From Ambrosia x helenae (Eukaryota > Streptophyta > Magnoliopsida > Asterales > Asteraceae), in assembly GCA_030844895.1 (NCBI GenBank), contig JAUTDX010000154.1, positions 280,394-344,393 on the forward strand: a stretch of DNA of 64,000 bases, written 5' to 3'. The translations under genes and the position numbers were made by a program. Below the pieces are notes generated by a model. The model made no database searches and had not been told where the DNA came from. It was given only the letters and a program-made list of their open reading frames with translations. Shown here piece by piece: positions 11,866-24,727 of this stretch (the stretch's first letter is position 1; each line of letters opens with the position of its first letter).

Positions 11866-13577
11866 TAACTATAACTAGTCAATTAACATAAATGCCACAC
11901 ACATTTAACGCGGCTGAATATAAGTGATTCAACAATACACATGACACGGCGTATTAAAGAATAATAAGACACAATAAACACGTTAAAATGATATTACCAA
12001 AAATTATGATTTATATTTAACTATTTAGAATGTTAGGCTTTGTATGTACATTGTAAAATTATTGTGTAGCGGAAGACTTGAAAATACAACAATTTATGAT
12101 AAAGCCTACCTTATTAACCTAAAGTCTCTTTGCAAGAATCGGTTCAATGAGGTGCTAGCCGACAACACTACTTTTAATCAAAACCGAACTCCTTGTATAG
12201 GTGGAGTTGGTTCATTTGTGCCCATTTGAGGACATACGTTGTATGTTCATTGTACTAGAGTCTAGATATGTGAGTGGAAGTAATTGTGCCCACTAGTGGG
12301 GCTTGCATAACACTTTTGTTGGAACAGACAATGTGGCAAGCCATTATTGGTCCATTTTTAAACTGCATTGTTATGTTTGTTTAGACTATATGGTTTGAAG
12401 ACCAACTCCCCCAAATGCCACATCAGCACCACCTCATTTTCCTTATTTTCTCCCTCAAAGTTTGAAAATGGTATTTCCTTAATTCCCCCAATCCCCCTTC
12501 ATTTTTTTATTATATAAAGTTTGATTAAAAAAAAGGGCCAATCACATTACAAGGGGAGAAGGGGGTTCGTCCCTTAATGCAAAGCTACAAACATGTGAAG
12601 TCACATAGTCACATAGCTGAATTGTGTGGGTTCGTCCTTAGCTGAAGTATGAGGCATGTTCATGTTTGTGGCTAGCACAAGCTTACGCATACCGGTGATC
12701 GGTGTATAAAAAATATATAAGTTGTTATAGAATAAACTTGTTGAAGTATTGCAACAAGTGGTTGCGTTTGATTATACCTCTTCCTCTATAACGAGCCTAA
12801 CGGTTTTTTACCTTGTGCGGGTTTAAACTCAGGTTCGGAACATTCAAGATCTAGTTAGGTCATCCCTGTTACAGTCTAATTACAGGTTCGTCCACCTTTT
12901 GGATCTTCAGTTAACATATGAGAAAGAAAACAAATATGCTTGATATATTACTTGAAAAAAATGGTTGAAAGATTGAGATGTTACTGATGTGTGAGTGATA
13001 TGCTACGTCATTGAATAGATTGAGTAGCGAGTTAATAATCAATATGTTCTAGATGTTATATGTAACAACTCTAGTAGAAATATTTCATGAATTAGAGATA
13101 AGTTGGTGGTCAAATTTATGATAAAAGTCATGAAGCAAATTTATTATTGATTAGGTCATTAGTTGGAGAACAGAAGTTATTAAGTTATTCTTTTAGTTGA
13201 AGAACCCGAAAAAAATAATAAATAAATAAATAAAGTATAACTTTGCTTTCATTTTATAACTTTTAATATAAAAGGCTTGCTAATACATGTAGCAATTTAT
13301 TTAGTTTTTTCCATGTATTGAGTTAAACTTTATTACAAGCCTAGTGGTATCCCACACAATATACTATAATATTCTATAAGACTATGTTGTAATGTTGATA
13401 AAAATATTACCTTAGACCATCCACAATGCATCCGTCCATTTCATCTGCCCTTGACTCCTGCCCAATGCCACCTAAGCTGTCCAGCCCGTCTTTCCCATCT
13501 CTGCAACATGCGGCACATCAGTGGGACCCATCTCCCCTCTCACAACAAGAGCTATTCTCCTCTTTTCTGTGCCCTTA
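11866..13577. other. Intergenic AT-rich DNA
   Basis: No ORF or RNA gene that I can support. From about 13412 the sequence changes to C/T-rich DNA (start TTAGACCATCCACAATGC), probably the left end of another MITE interrupted by the element at 13578-13908. Confidence 0.5.
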
Positions 13578-13908
13578 CGCTATGTTCCCGAGTTTAACAA
13601 ACGAAGGAAGAGAAGGGAAAGAGAATTAAAGAGGGAAAAGAAAGGGAGTAGAAAGAAAAAATTTAATTAACTAGTGTGTTCCCGAGTTTGAAGGAAATGG
13701 AGAGGAAAGTAAGGATTTTATGTTTAAAATAGCATTTCCTTCCAAATCTCTCCAATTTGGAAGGATGAAAAATGAAGGAAATGAACCGAAATTTTCCTTC
13801 CATTTCCCTCCCTTTCTCTCTTTAAAAAAACTCTAGAACACAATTTTTTCCAAACATCCTTCCAAATGCTTTCTTTTCTTTCGTTAAATGAAACTCGGGA
13901 ACACAGTG
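13578..13908. mobile_element. MITE with TTA target duplication (PIF/Harbinger-like)
   Basis: 331 bp with ends CGCTATGTTCCCGAGTTT and AAACTCGGGAACACAGTG, inverse of each other apart from two or three positions, flanked by TTA at 13575-13577 and 13909-13911. A 3-bp TTA duplication is typical of PIF/Harbinger elements. The interior is A/G-rich then T/C-rich, with a second copy of the terminal word (TGTTCCCGAGTTTGAAGG) at about 13678. Confidence 0.7.
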
Positions 13909-14458
13909 TTAGTATCGGATATCTTCCCCTCTTTCATCTCTCTCATCCACATCATCCAGCCACATCATCAAGGGCTTGGACGGATCTCTCTTTTCTCCAG
14001 CGTTAGAGAGAGCCTTATAATTTAGAATTATTGTTGTAGTATAGAAGATGTAACATTTGTCACTAAAAAATAGATAAAAATATATCATTCTGACAACATT
14101 TTTAAATATATATAAAACATATATTATAAAGTCATAAAGAGAAACTATATTTTGAATTAAAAAAGTTAATTAAAAGGTCAACTGATCATCAAGATAAAAT
14201 TAATAATTCGTAAGCTGTAGACTTATCATACTTTCTAGAGTTTTGAAGTATAAAATAATTACCCTTCGCCCCTTATAAATTAATTAATTATTCAGTTGAA
14301 CCACATTCAAGTTTTTCTCGAGTTAGCTACTTATATTTTAATTACAGTTGACTTTCAGAAAACTTTAATTCACCGTAAAAGAAAAAAACTATAAATCAAG
14401 CTTATATGTGTAAAAATCATTAGTTATCTATCTATATCTATATCTATATCTATCTATA

Positions 14459-15451
14459 TCTATATCTATAATAAACCAAAGCCATTTTAATGACATGGCA
14501 TTCAAAGAGACATTCTCCTCCTTGAGTGTGTCATGTGTCATCTCATGTGACATTGAGATATTTTAAAAAAAAAAAAGAATTTAAAAACAAAATTGGATTT
14601 TTCTCTCTTATGTTTCCTCTCATAATTTTTAAACGTTAATATCTTTTATATACGAGATTTTTTAAAGAAAAAAATTACACCAAATTAACGAGCGTTTTAT
14701 TAGCTTTCCAACGACTACCATAGTACTATATAAAAACGGAGAAAAAAACGACTATTTTTTGTGGGGTATTGTTCATACAGGAAAAAAACACGTGTTCAGG
14801 TAATTCATTAATCGTGTATAGGCAAGTCACTAATTATGTTCAAACCAGTAAATATAAATTATATTTTCAACAAGAGCCGAATAGGTTAATAGAGTTATAC
14901 ATTATTTTAGGTTAGGTATCAATATTAGTATGTTAGAGTTGTACATTTGTTTAGTCTTTAGGATATATGTTAATATTAGAGTTACATTGGAGTTCTACAT
15001 TATTTTAGGTTAGTTGTTAGCATTGGAGTTGTATATTGTTTTAGGTTAGATATTAGAGTAAATTGCCAAAATGGCCCCTCAGGTTTGGCCCAAAATGCTT
15101 GTTTGGTCAGTTATCTTTTTTTTGTGCCAAAAGCACCCCCCACAGATCGAAAATTGCCAAAATGGCCCATATTTAACAGAGTTTCTAACTGAGTATTGAA
15201 AGTCAGTTAAGTATGAGGGGCAATTTCGTCCTTTCATCTATACTTCATCTTCTCCATCTGCACATCCATTTCATCTTTACAAATCACAATACACACACTT
15301 ATGAAAAGCAAGAGAGAGGAAGGAGGAGCCGGAGACTCCTCGCCGCCAGTGACGGCGAAGCTCCGGCCATCGGATCTCCAACGAAACCCACACCACCATC
15401 ACCCCATCAAGAGAGATCGAAGAGAGAGAGAGAGAGACGCAGAGAAGAAAG

Positions 15452-15484
<33 letters not shown>

Positions 15485-16700
15485 TCGAGGAAGGTAGAAG
15501 CAGAAGGAGGAGGGACCGGCTGGGTCCTTAACCGACTGTCACCACCGGACGGTGGTGGTGGTTCTGTGCAGCGGTGGTGGTGGCTCGAGTGAAGGGGTCC
15601 GATGGGTTCCATGGTAGCCTCCGACGGTGAAGGTAAACCTAAATCAACCTCCTTTCCTTTTTAATCTAAGATTTGTGATGATGTTTGTTGAGGTGATTGG
15701 AGCGGATGGTTGTTACAGTAACAGGGCCGGTGGCTAGGAACCATACAGGTCAAAGGTTACGGTGGTGACAGGGGTAATCGGTGATGGTGCTGGATGGAAG
15801 TTTGGTGGTCAAGATGTAGGATAGTGATGGTGGTTGAAGGTGGTTACGAAGAAGGTTCACAGTAGAGAGTGGCGGTTAATGGTGGTTACGGTGGTCAGGT
15901 GGTGGTGACGATATGATGATGGATCTGGGATTCTTGGATCTGGGATTCTTTAAGTTTCTTGAGAGAGAGAACAAGTTCTTGATTTTCAAACCGCACTTTT
16001 TTTCTAAATCTTGTTGCAAAATTCTCATGAACCAAGTAAAGATAGATGAAAGAGATGAAGTAAAGTATTGGATGGCAATAACTGAATGCAGAGAGCAACC
16101 ATATGAGCAACAAGACAATACCCACATGATGGATGATTGAAACTTCTGTTATATCCATGGAATTATTAGATTAGATTCAAAGTGTTGACTTTTTTTGACC
16201 TTTCTTGAATCTTTAAAACAGACCCAAAAAAAGATTCAGATTTGGGATTAAGGAAAGGGCTTAAATTGAAATGGGTTTTGTTGAAGTAAATTGCAGAGAC
16301 AAATTGCAGACATAGTTTAGATAGGGGGTTTTGGGAATTAGGGTTAGTATGCTTTGAAGGGTTGTTGGAGAAGATGAAGTTCAGATAGATTAAAAGGAGT
16401 TTTAAAAACGTTTAGAGATGAAATGACGAAAATGCCCCTGATATTTAACTGACTTTCCATCCTCAGTTAGAAACTCAGTTAAATATGGGCCATTTTGGCA
16501 ATTTTCGATCTGTGAGGGGTGCTTTTGGCACAAAAAAAAGATAACTGACCAAACAAGCATTTTGGGCCAAACCTGAGGGGCTATTTTGGCAATTTACTCT
16601 AGATATTAATACTAGAGTTATACAACAGTCTATTTTATATTTAAAATTGATGTATCATATTAAATTTCTCAACCTGGGACGTTCCCGGGGTATAAACTAG
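14459..16700 (+). mobile_element. Non-autonomous Helitron, interrupted by a Mutator-type element
   Basis: The right end has the Helitron 3' signature: a hairpin (GGGACGTTCCC) a few bases before the terminal CTAG at 16697-16700, followed by T. The left end lies in a TCTATATCTATA tract (14428-14470), where the exact 5' TC cannot be fixed, so the start is approximate. Between them is AT-rich DNA without Rep/helicase coding, plus the element at 15056-16599. Without that insertion it is about 0.7 kb. Confidence 0.6.
15056..16599. mobile_element. Mutator-type non-autonomous element, long TIRs, 9-bp target duplication
   Basis: 1544 bp bounded by long inverted repeats of about 160 bp, starting GAGTAAATTGCCAAAATGGC on the left and the inverse ending GGCAATTTACTC on the right. 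It is flanked by the perfect 9-bp duplication TAGATATTA (15047-15055 and 16600-16608). Long TIRs plus a 9-bp duplication define the Mutator superfamily. The interior holds a (GA)n tract (about 15417-15484), GGT-rich sequence and short ORFs, none resembling a transposase or a recognisable captured gene. Confidence 0.88.
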
Positions 16701-17400
16701 TTAATAATAAAATTTAAATAAAATATTTTAATTAAAAAATAAAATGCTACCTTGAGTCAGGGAGGTTGGTAGGTTGAATGAGATTCTTTAGAAAAATGTC
16801 AATTTCCTATTAAAGTTGGTGGATGGTTTCTTAAAAATACACTTTTATTGCTTCAAAGGTTCCATCCTCGTTCGTTCAACTACACAACTACTTGATATGC
16901 TCTATGAATCACACCACACCCACCCCCACCTACCCTACTTCATGTATTTTATATAATAGATCAAGCTAAAATATTGATGGTTTAAATCTATTTAATTAAT
17001 TATAAATGTAAAGATAGATCGAATTTGAAACTCTTAACTAATATATTAATTAGACCCTTTATCATGATGGACTGATCAGAGCAATGAAGATAAGACTTAA
17101 ATCCTTGTGGTTGCAAGTTCAAGTTCGAGCCGACACGAGTTTTATCATCCAGTGCTACCTGAAAGAACATAGTTCTTGTGGCGGCACAACGGTTAGCATC
17201 CCGTCTAGTACGGTATAACAGACGTGGTAAGGTTCTTGTGAAACGCAAAAGCCTCACACCTATGCCAGTGTGGACCCAGTTAAGATAACATAGTCTGACC
17301 GGAAGCGGAGTGGCGGGCCTGCCAGGAGACGGGTGTGACATACTTATCCGCATAAAATAAAGATGAAGGAAAGTCATCGATAAAAAAAACTAATATATTA

Positions 17401-17438
<38 letters not shown>

Positions 17439-17504
17439 ATAAATTAATATTTTCTAAATGCATACGTACATGGTTACATTAACTATTCCGATAAAGGGTT
17501 GCTA

Positions 17505-17535
<31 letters not shown>

Positions 17536-17965
17536 TTTTCAAATTACAACTAAAAAAACAATTACTTAAAATCAACGATTTCACTAGAAAGATTAAAGTG
17601 ATTGAATATTTCCTGAAAAAGTTCGATAGGACCTTTACCATGTACTTTTTTTCTCTCTTCATTTTTTTGTTTTTTTGGTTAAAATTTGTTTTTTTATTCT
17701 TTTTCTCATACCTTCAAACAATGAAAAACACGTAACAACTGAGTGGGTTTTGACTTAGAAAAGAAGCAAGGGACCAAGTCAATCTAGTCAAGTATATCTA
17801 TCCTTATGTACATGAAAATAAGCTTTGCTTATACCCACTTTAAGTTGGCCACTTCTCAATTTGTGTGTGAATCCTATTTGTTTGACATGTTTTTCACAAA
17901 AGAAAATCACGGCCATCCTCAAGAATTTCAAAACTTGTCCGGGAATAAAAGTAGTCAATTTAACT

Positions 17966-18004
<39 letters not shown>

Positions 18005-20031
18005 AAACTTGTTTGTGCATTTTCTTTAACAACATAATGAACAATGGAATCGATGCTGACTTGAGACAGTTTCACTCAAAACCAGTAGCATATATAAATC
18101 AAAACTAAGATTTGGTTCATTTGATTCATCAAATTAAAGCTTCATCCGAGCTTCATATGTTTTAGCGAGTTGTTACAAGTTTATAATTATGTAATTATTT
18201 TTATATGTTATTTGATGATAGCAATCAAAGTATCAACGGATAAAAATTTTGAAGTTTCAAACGAAAACGAATAACAACGGTCGACCAAGATACAGAAACA
18301 CCACTTGATCAACTTCGTCGGGCAAACCTAAACAGAGTTTTCGGATACAGAAACACCACCGAAACTCGCGATTAGGGTCCAAAGAACACCACCTAATGGG
18401 TCAAGATTAGGCTAGCAATGGAAAAAAAAGTTTACTCTCAACGAAGAAGAGATAAACAAAGTTAACTAAAAAATTCACCACCCTTCATTTAGTATTCAAA
18501 TCTGGTTTACATAGTGATAACATAGGATGGGTAATAATTAAAATAAGACATTATAAAAGATAATTAGGAAAAGTAGTAACTTAGCCAAAACCGATCCGAT
18601 CTAAACACACAACCGACCGAACAAACCTGGACGTACCGAACGAGTAAAATGGACGAACCGTAGGATAGATTGAACGGACGGACCGAAGGAACGAATACTC
18701 AGAAACCGGCCATTGACCATTGGACAAAACACGGATACTGGATATTAACCATCGGATCTGTTTTGGATAGGTATTAACCCCCGGACCAAGATTAGGCGGC
18801 CGATGACCATTGGTCCCTAATCATAACAGTAACTAACCAACGGGTAATACAGTTAAATACTATTAATGTCATATCGCATCAGGCTGAACAGTGACATCTG
18901 TCACTGTTCACGCCGAACAAGGCATGGCTCGCCATTAATGCGCCGTCTCCAGTGCCACTATAAATACCTGGTAGTTAGGCGTATTAAAGCCAACATTAAC
19001 TTCCCTCGGCATCCGCTCTGCGTCCGAATCAATACCCTAATCAGAACCATCCACACCAACATTTAACACATAGTGATTGGAACAAACCCACGTCCTAAAA
19101 TTAAAGAAAACCAACTATTAAGGTACTACATACTAAGCAGAAGGTACAACTAAGTGGTATTGACCCATTCTTGTCCTTTGACCCGGTTACTGCTACCGGT
19201 TCCAATTGAAGGGATAAAAGTTTAACGGATAAAATATTTAAATTGCTTCGGTCGCCACCGCTATCATTTGACTTACATGATCTAATTTCCATCATCAACA
19301 AAATATGCAATTAATAACGAGTACGTATTCACTAACAAAATATATTGCATACTTTTAAGTTTTAACGCACAAATTATATTAGGGGGAAAGGGGCCCTCGT
19401 AGACTTTGTTTTTTCTTTCACTGATTTTAACCAATCCTGTAATGCCACATCACTTCACTGATTTACTTCACTGAAACACTTTTTTGGAGGCAACATTTCG
19501 CTGATTCTTTCATTTATATTTTCATTTAAATTCCCAAACTTTTTTTTAACATTTCACACGGTTTAAATTTTTAAACCGATTAATAATATTGAATTTCTTA
19601 CTATTACAACCGTCCCACCAAGCGGTTAGCAAATTTAAGTGTTGATTCTTGGAAACCGTCGTCTGAATTGAATTGAGGCCAACTAAACGGTCAGTCAAAT
19701 TTAATGTTAACAGTGGACCGTTCAAAATTTTGGATATAAATAGAACAAACCGTGGGTTATAAAACCCGCATAAACAAACCGTAAAAAAAAACCAACCCAC
19801 CACCAAGATGAATCCATGGACCGAAGAAGAAGAGATGTCACTAGTGGCGTGCCACAAGGACGCTATAAACGGCCCCGAAATTCAACAACTACCCAGGGAC
19901 GAAGGCGAAGCCTACCCCCGGATGTGTTTTGAGCTCACGTGTTTAGCGACTTCATTCAACACGTGGGCACCAAGACCATCCAAGACCTCCTATCCATTTC
20001 ACACATCCTTTCTTCTTCTTCTTTTTCAAAT
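16701..20031. other. Intergenic repeat-rich DNA
   Basis: Holds an (ATT)n microsatellite (17401-17436), A-runs (about 17508-17532 and 17967-18001) and two TATA-like sites (about 18959 and 19732) without a convincing gene downstream. A 103-codon ORF starting at 19808 has a TATA-like site 75 bp upstream but runs into the element at 20032 and matches nothing I recognise. The stretch around 18600-19060 has an LTR-like flavour without definable ends. Confidence 0.45.
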
Positions 20032-20385
20032 AGAGTTAATAGCCAATTTCGTCCCTGAGGTTTGGTCCAGTTTGCTATTCCAGTACAAAAGTTTTTTTTT
20101 TTTGCAATTCCTTCCCTGAGGTTTGGATTTTTTTGCCAAAATCGTCCTTTTCACTAACCCAGTTAAAAAATCTTGTTAAGGCCAGGGGTAGAGTTGTCAT
20201 TTTACCATTTAAATGAGGGACAATTTAGACATTTTATCTTATCATTATATCCCCCTTTTAAATTAAACCCTAACCATTATCCACCCTTCTCTGCAACATC
20301 TCCACCACCATAACCACCACCACCCCCTCTCTCTCTTTCACTCTCTCTCTCTCTACATATATGATATATCTATCTATCTGTCTAT

Positions 20386-20432
<47 letters not shown>

Positions 20433-20921
20433 TATGTATAGATCTGAATCGAAGTGTTTGAAGCATCTTTCTTCCTACAACCAACGATCACCATTAATAA
20501 TAATGGTAATAATAATAATAATAATATATTTATTATAATAATAATAATAATAAATATTCTCTGCAACCAACGATCACCATCGTTCAGACCTGAAACGATC
20601 CTTCTTCCTACACAACCACCATCGTTCAGATCTGAATCGAAGTGTTTGAAGCATCTTCAGTTAACCAATTTCTTTAGGAATTGACCCTGTGATATTATTA
20701 TTCTGCAACAATCTGCATCAAGAATTGAGTCACCAAATAAATCCAAACATTTTAATGCAACTTCTTTTAAAACTTACATAATCTGAAGATTAGTAAGGTT
20801 GCCAGAGCTTTTTCAATGAGTTCGGATAACTCGGTGTAGTGTGAGTCGAGGAGTGCGACGAGGACTGAGTTGGAGTTGATCTGAGTTGAGGTGGGTAATG
20901 CTGTTGAGGGAATGGAGGAAA

Positions 20922-20971
<50 letters not shown>

Positions 20972-21400
20972 GGGAAGAATGCATAATAGTTCAAAGAACC
21001 CATGATGCAAATATGAAAGAGAAGTCAGAAGAAGAAGGTGTTGTGGTTATTCTCTCTAGAACTGGTTTGTGTTTGTGACTCGTGAGTGTAGGGGCCACAT
21101 GAGTGGGAGAAAGGTTGAAAGCTTAATGTATTGTGAGTTTGTGACTCGTGAGTCGGCTTTTATACGGCTTGGCTCCAAAGGAGCAAAATTATTATTTTTG
21201 TTTTTAATTGCCAAATTCGTCCCTGAGGTAAAAAGACGACCTTACCCCTGATATTAACGAGATTTTTTAACTGGGTTAGTGAAAAGGACGAATTTGGCAA
21301 AAAAATCCAAACCTCAGGGAAGGAATTGCAAAAAAAAAAACTTTTGTACTGGAGTGACAAACTGGCCCAAACCTCAGGGACAAAAATGGCTATTAACTCT
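20032..21400. mobile_element. Second Mutator-type non-autonomous element
   Basis: About 1.37 kb with long inverted ends, AGAGTTAATAGCCAATTTCG on the left and the inverse ending ATGGCTATTAACTCT on the right, sharing the words CCTGAGGTTTGG and CTAACCCAGTTA. The flanking sequence TTTTCAAAT appears at 20023-20031 and at 21400-21408, an 8-9 bp duplication. The interior contains three (TAA)n tracts (20387-20429, 20500-20552, 20924-20971) and a repeated segment containing GAATCGAAGTGTTTGAAGC at about 20446 and 20634. No transposase. Confidence 0.82.
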
Positions 21401-21989
21401 TTTCAAATATCACCAAATTTTGCAGGTTCTTCACATATCATCAAGTTGTTACCATCCACCTCCATTATCACACTGAAACCGTCCAGTCCTTTCTCCTCAT
21501 CCTCCTTCAAGCAGATCGTTCCTCGATCTTCTTCCAATACGACGTCGTTCCTCGATGTATTCTAACAGAAGTGGTTATGTAACAATTTTAATCATTAAAG
21601 GTGATTTTATTGAAGTAAAGAAAAAAAATTAATTAATTTGTGTGAAAGTTTGTGCCACAGTCTGTTAACCAGCACGGTAACTAAAACCCGAATTTGGTTT
21701 ACGGAACCACTACCAGCATGAGTGACGACGGTGTTACCGTATTGGTAGTGGAGTACCCGTGACCAAATCTGATAGCGCCCCGTCACTCTAATGTATTACC
21801 GAGGTAAAGTTATCATTGAAGGAAAAAAAAACACAAATATTATTTTCCAACCAAAAACAGGGTGAGCCACCTATGTAGACCTTTTTTGAATAATGAGACA
21901 TGCTGACTCATTTCTAATGATCATGAGTTGATTACAAGGACAGACTAGTCCGAAGTATGATGATTACAAAATTTAGTTCCCACTGCTTA
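21401..21989. other. Intergenic DNA
   Basis: No supported gene. The first 160 bp are C/T-rich; the rest is mixed-composition DNA without recognised domains or clear repeats. Confidence 0.4.
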
Positions 21990-22338
21990 GACCACCCGTA
22001 GTGGGGCTCCATTGGGCTTTATTTTCAAAAATAGCGCCCCCCACACCGCTACGGGGGGGCGCCATTTTCCAAAAAGTGGCTGGGGCTCTATATTTATAAC
22101 GCCTGAAACACATTGATCCATCCAATGAAATCGTGACACCTCATACTATCTATTTATTATTATTATTTTATTATTTTTTTAATTTAAAAGATATAATAAA
22201 ATATTAATAGGGGCTTTATATATAAAGCCCCTACCACTACACCCCTTTTTCAGTTTCTCTCTCCATGCTGACTCAGCTGCCACGTGGACCAATCAGAAAG
22301 GGGGGCTTTATATATAAAGCCCCCCACTACGCATGGTC
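21990..22338. mobile_element. MITE with TTA target duplication (PIF/Harbinger-like)
   Basis: Starts GACCACCCGTAGTGGGGC and ends CCCCCCACTACGCATGGTC, flanked by TTA at 21987-21989 and 22339-22341. The interior contains GGGGCTTTATATATAAAGCCCC palindrome-like pieces near both ends. Size and duplication fit Harbinger-type MITEs. Confidence 0.75.
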
Positions 22339-22525
22339 TTAGTGAGGGATAATAAAGATGCTAAGGGTATGTTTAGTGGAGGGGCATTATTATGAGACGT
22401 TATGGGAAATAAAATATTATAAAGTAATAAAAGAGATTTTATGAGACGTTATGGGAAAAAAGAGTGTAGTGAAAAGGGGCATTATGGGGCTTTATAAATG
22501 ATTAGGTAATCATTGCTTTTTATAG

Positions 22526-22557
<32 letters not shown>

Positions 22558-22685
22558 AACAAATATATAAATTAAAGAAGTCAGATCTAGGAGGGGGAGA
22601 TAACATCTTCATCATCATCTTCATCACCACCGTGACCTTCACCACCGCCACCACCGTGACTTTCATCATCATCATCATCTTCATA

Positions 22686-22842
22686 ATAATAATAATCAGT
22701 CAAGACGGCCCCAACGCCTGTTATCTCCATAACCCTCACAATCATAACGCCCCCATAGCGATCGGGGAAAATAATAATCAGTCAAGACGGCCCCAACGCC
22801 CGTTATCTCCATAACCCTCACAATCATAACGCCCCCATAGCG
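22686..22842. repeat. Tandem duplication of about 80 bp
   Basis: A segment containing AATCAGTCAAGACGGCCCC and ATAACGCCCCCATAGCG is present twice in a row (about 22686-22762 and 22771-22842), one substitution apart (GCCTGTTA versus GCCCGTTA). It lies in GC-rich repeat DNA after a (TTA)n tract (22528-22556), probably inside another MITE ending near 22915. Confidence 0.65.
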
Positions 22843-22919
22843 TTGGGGGGGGGGTGTTCCCCGGCGCTATGGGGGCCAAAACGCCATCACAGCGCCACCA
22901 CTACGTATACTCTAAATGA

Positions 22920-23356
22920 TGTAAGATTCAGAGCATGTTTAGGATTAAATTTAGATACCATCCCATTATCATGAGTAGGTTTGTGTTTGAAACACCCATA
23001 TTTTACTTAAGTTTAATTGTGTGTCGCTTTATCAAGAGTAAAATAGTAGAGTCGGTGTTAAATTATTAATATTAGATAGGATAGCAATGTTACAAATAAA
23101 ATATCTAATGTTGTATAGAAAGAAATATTTAGAGAATTATGAATTTATTGTAGTTTTTAAATTATATTATATATTAAAATTTCTCAATTAGTTACATTAA
23201 TATGTGATCTTAATCACTTACATATTTAAACATTATATAAATTTTATTTATTACACTAGTGTGTCACACGAACAAATAACCTACTTATGTATAAAAAATG
23301 ACTATCTATGTAATTAACTCATTTGCACACGACATTATAGCTTGATAACATCTTGG
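22920..23356. other. AT-rich intergenic DNA
   Basis: No ORF, RNA or clear repeat boundary seen. Confidence 0.5.
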
Positions 23357-23690
23357 GGTGAGATAACTCTTGCTAATTGATTCTGAGTAGCTTTATTGAG
23401 ATTAGAATCAAATTGTGCAAAAGCTTCTAATTTTGCGAATTATGCCAGCTTCAGTTTTAATTTACCGACTACTTGTTTCATAGCTTTAAGTTGAGCTATA
23501 TACCCCACTCTGGAAACAAAGATACCCACATTAATAGCGAGTCAGATTCTAGCATTGAATAGATCGACAGATAAGAATATTTATCCATCAATAATCGAAA
23601 TTACATTCCTAGGAATATAAGCCGAAACGTTTCCCGATTGGGTTTCAACTATTGATAAAGCGGTCATACTTTCTTGACCTAAAAGAGCTT
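23357..23690 (-). pseudogene. atpA: Nuclear insert of plastid atpA (ATP synthase CF1 alpha), decayed
   Basis: The minus strand translates to a continuous match to the central-to-C-terminal part of plastid AtpA: MTALSIVETQSGNVSAYIPR, then INVGISVSRVGYIAQLKAMK, then KLEAFAQFDSNLNKATQNQL. The frame is open except for three stops at positions normally holding Gln, Arg and Gln (DG*IFLS, ARI*LAI, KLA*FAK). Each fits a single C-to-T change (CAA or CGA to TAA or TGA), the usual decay of methylated plastid DNA in the nucleus. Similarity stops at both ends and no neighbouring plastid genes follow. It is not functional; the real atpA is in the plastid genome. Confidence 0.9.
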
Positions 23691-24416
23691 ATATATAAAC
23701 ACACACACATATATAATTGATTAATTCATTGTATTCCCTTACATTAGCTAATCAAATTAAACAAATATATTATTTTCAAATCTAAGGGTAATTTTTATAT
23801 GAATTGAGTCCGGTATCCAAGGATTTAATCTTCCGGCTTCTATCGATAGGAAAAAGTTGGGTATCGTGATTTTTGGCCCCCACCACTACTTTTTTCAAGC
23901 TTCACCACTATGTGAGTGTATATATTACCAAGTTTGTTTAATAGAATTCTAAGCCTAAGGTACAACCTCTATCATGCTTTGTTTATTTTTCGTTTTTTGC
24001 TTTTACCCCAAATACCTTTCATATTTTACAATTTAACCTCAACATTTTTACTTTTAACTTTGTTCCCCTATACTTTTCATCTTTTACATTTTTGTTTGGT
24101 TTTAAGTTTTAGGAGTTAACAAGCCGCAACGTGGGTGTGTGGTTCACCGTTTTTGCATCTATGTTTTCTGGTTTAACGACCCTCTCAATGTGCGTGTCCT
24201 AGATCGATTTAGTTATTCTTTCCTTTGTTTTACATTTCAATTTAATTTTTTCGCACATGTTCAACGTTTTTACGTTTATTCTTGTTTCGTGATATTGTTT
24301 TTCGTTTTTTATTTATTTTGTTTTATGAGTTATCCAGTGTCAAGGGTCGTTTGTGATGGTGTGGCATTAATGTTACTTGATACCGTTTTACATACCCGCC
24401 TCAATATGAGGGCTTA
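23691..24416. other. T-rich intergenic DNA
   Basis: Two ORFs of 67-92 codons are open here only because the DNA is T-rich (Phe/Leu-rich translations); nothing suggests they are genes. Confidence 0.5.
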
Positions 24417-24727
24417 GAGCATTCACATTCGGTCCACCAAATGTACGTGAGTGTGTCCACCAAATCATATAGGGTGAGTGTAAGTGGTTGTGAGTGAAGG
24501 AGAGAGAAAATATTTGGTGGAAACACTGTTTCACCCTAAATATGAAAAACTACTGTTCGCCCCTATATATATTTTAATATTTTTGTAAGTAGTTGTGAGT
24601 GAGGAGAGAGAAAATATAATGATAAAAGTATTATTATTTTAATTAGCAGAGAGAAGATTTAGAGGTGAAGTAGTGATTTTTAGTATAATTTAATGGATGG
24701 GATTTGATGAAGGGGATGAGAATGCTC
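24417..24727. mobile_element. Small MITE, GAGCATTC termini
   Basis: Left end TTAGAGCATTCACATTCGG and right end GATGAGAATGCTCTAA are inverse over the terminal 11 bases. The interior has two copies of GTGAGTGAGGAGAGAGAAAAT-like sequence. Target duplication uncertain (TTA versus TAA). Confidence 0.55.

Noticed and set aside
15213..15531. Overlapping ORFs rich in Arg/Glu/Ser in the Mutator-type element
   Set aside because: They arise from the (GA)n tract and GGT-rich DNA; no domain, no splice pattern.
17150..17345. GC-richer stretch with GGCGGCACAACGGTTAGCATCC, reminiscent of a tRNA-like box A
   Set aside because: No full cloverleaf can be drawn and no clear box B follows; a SINE or tRNA pseudogene is possible but not supported.
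18600..19060. Possible LTR fragment with TATA (CTATAAATACCTGG)
   Set aside because: No paired LTR, ends or target duplication could be defined.
19808..20119. 103-codon ORF starting MNPWTEEEEM with a TATA-like site upstream
   Set aside because: No recognised family; the last third lies inside the Mutator-type element at 20032. Could be a truncated gene, but the evidence is too thin to call.
23916..24417. Two Phe/Leu-rich ORFs
   Set aside because: Explained by T-rich composition; no other gene signal.
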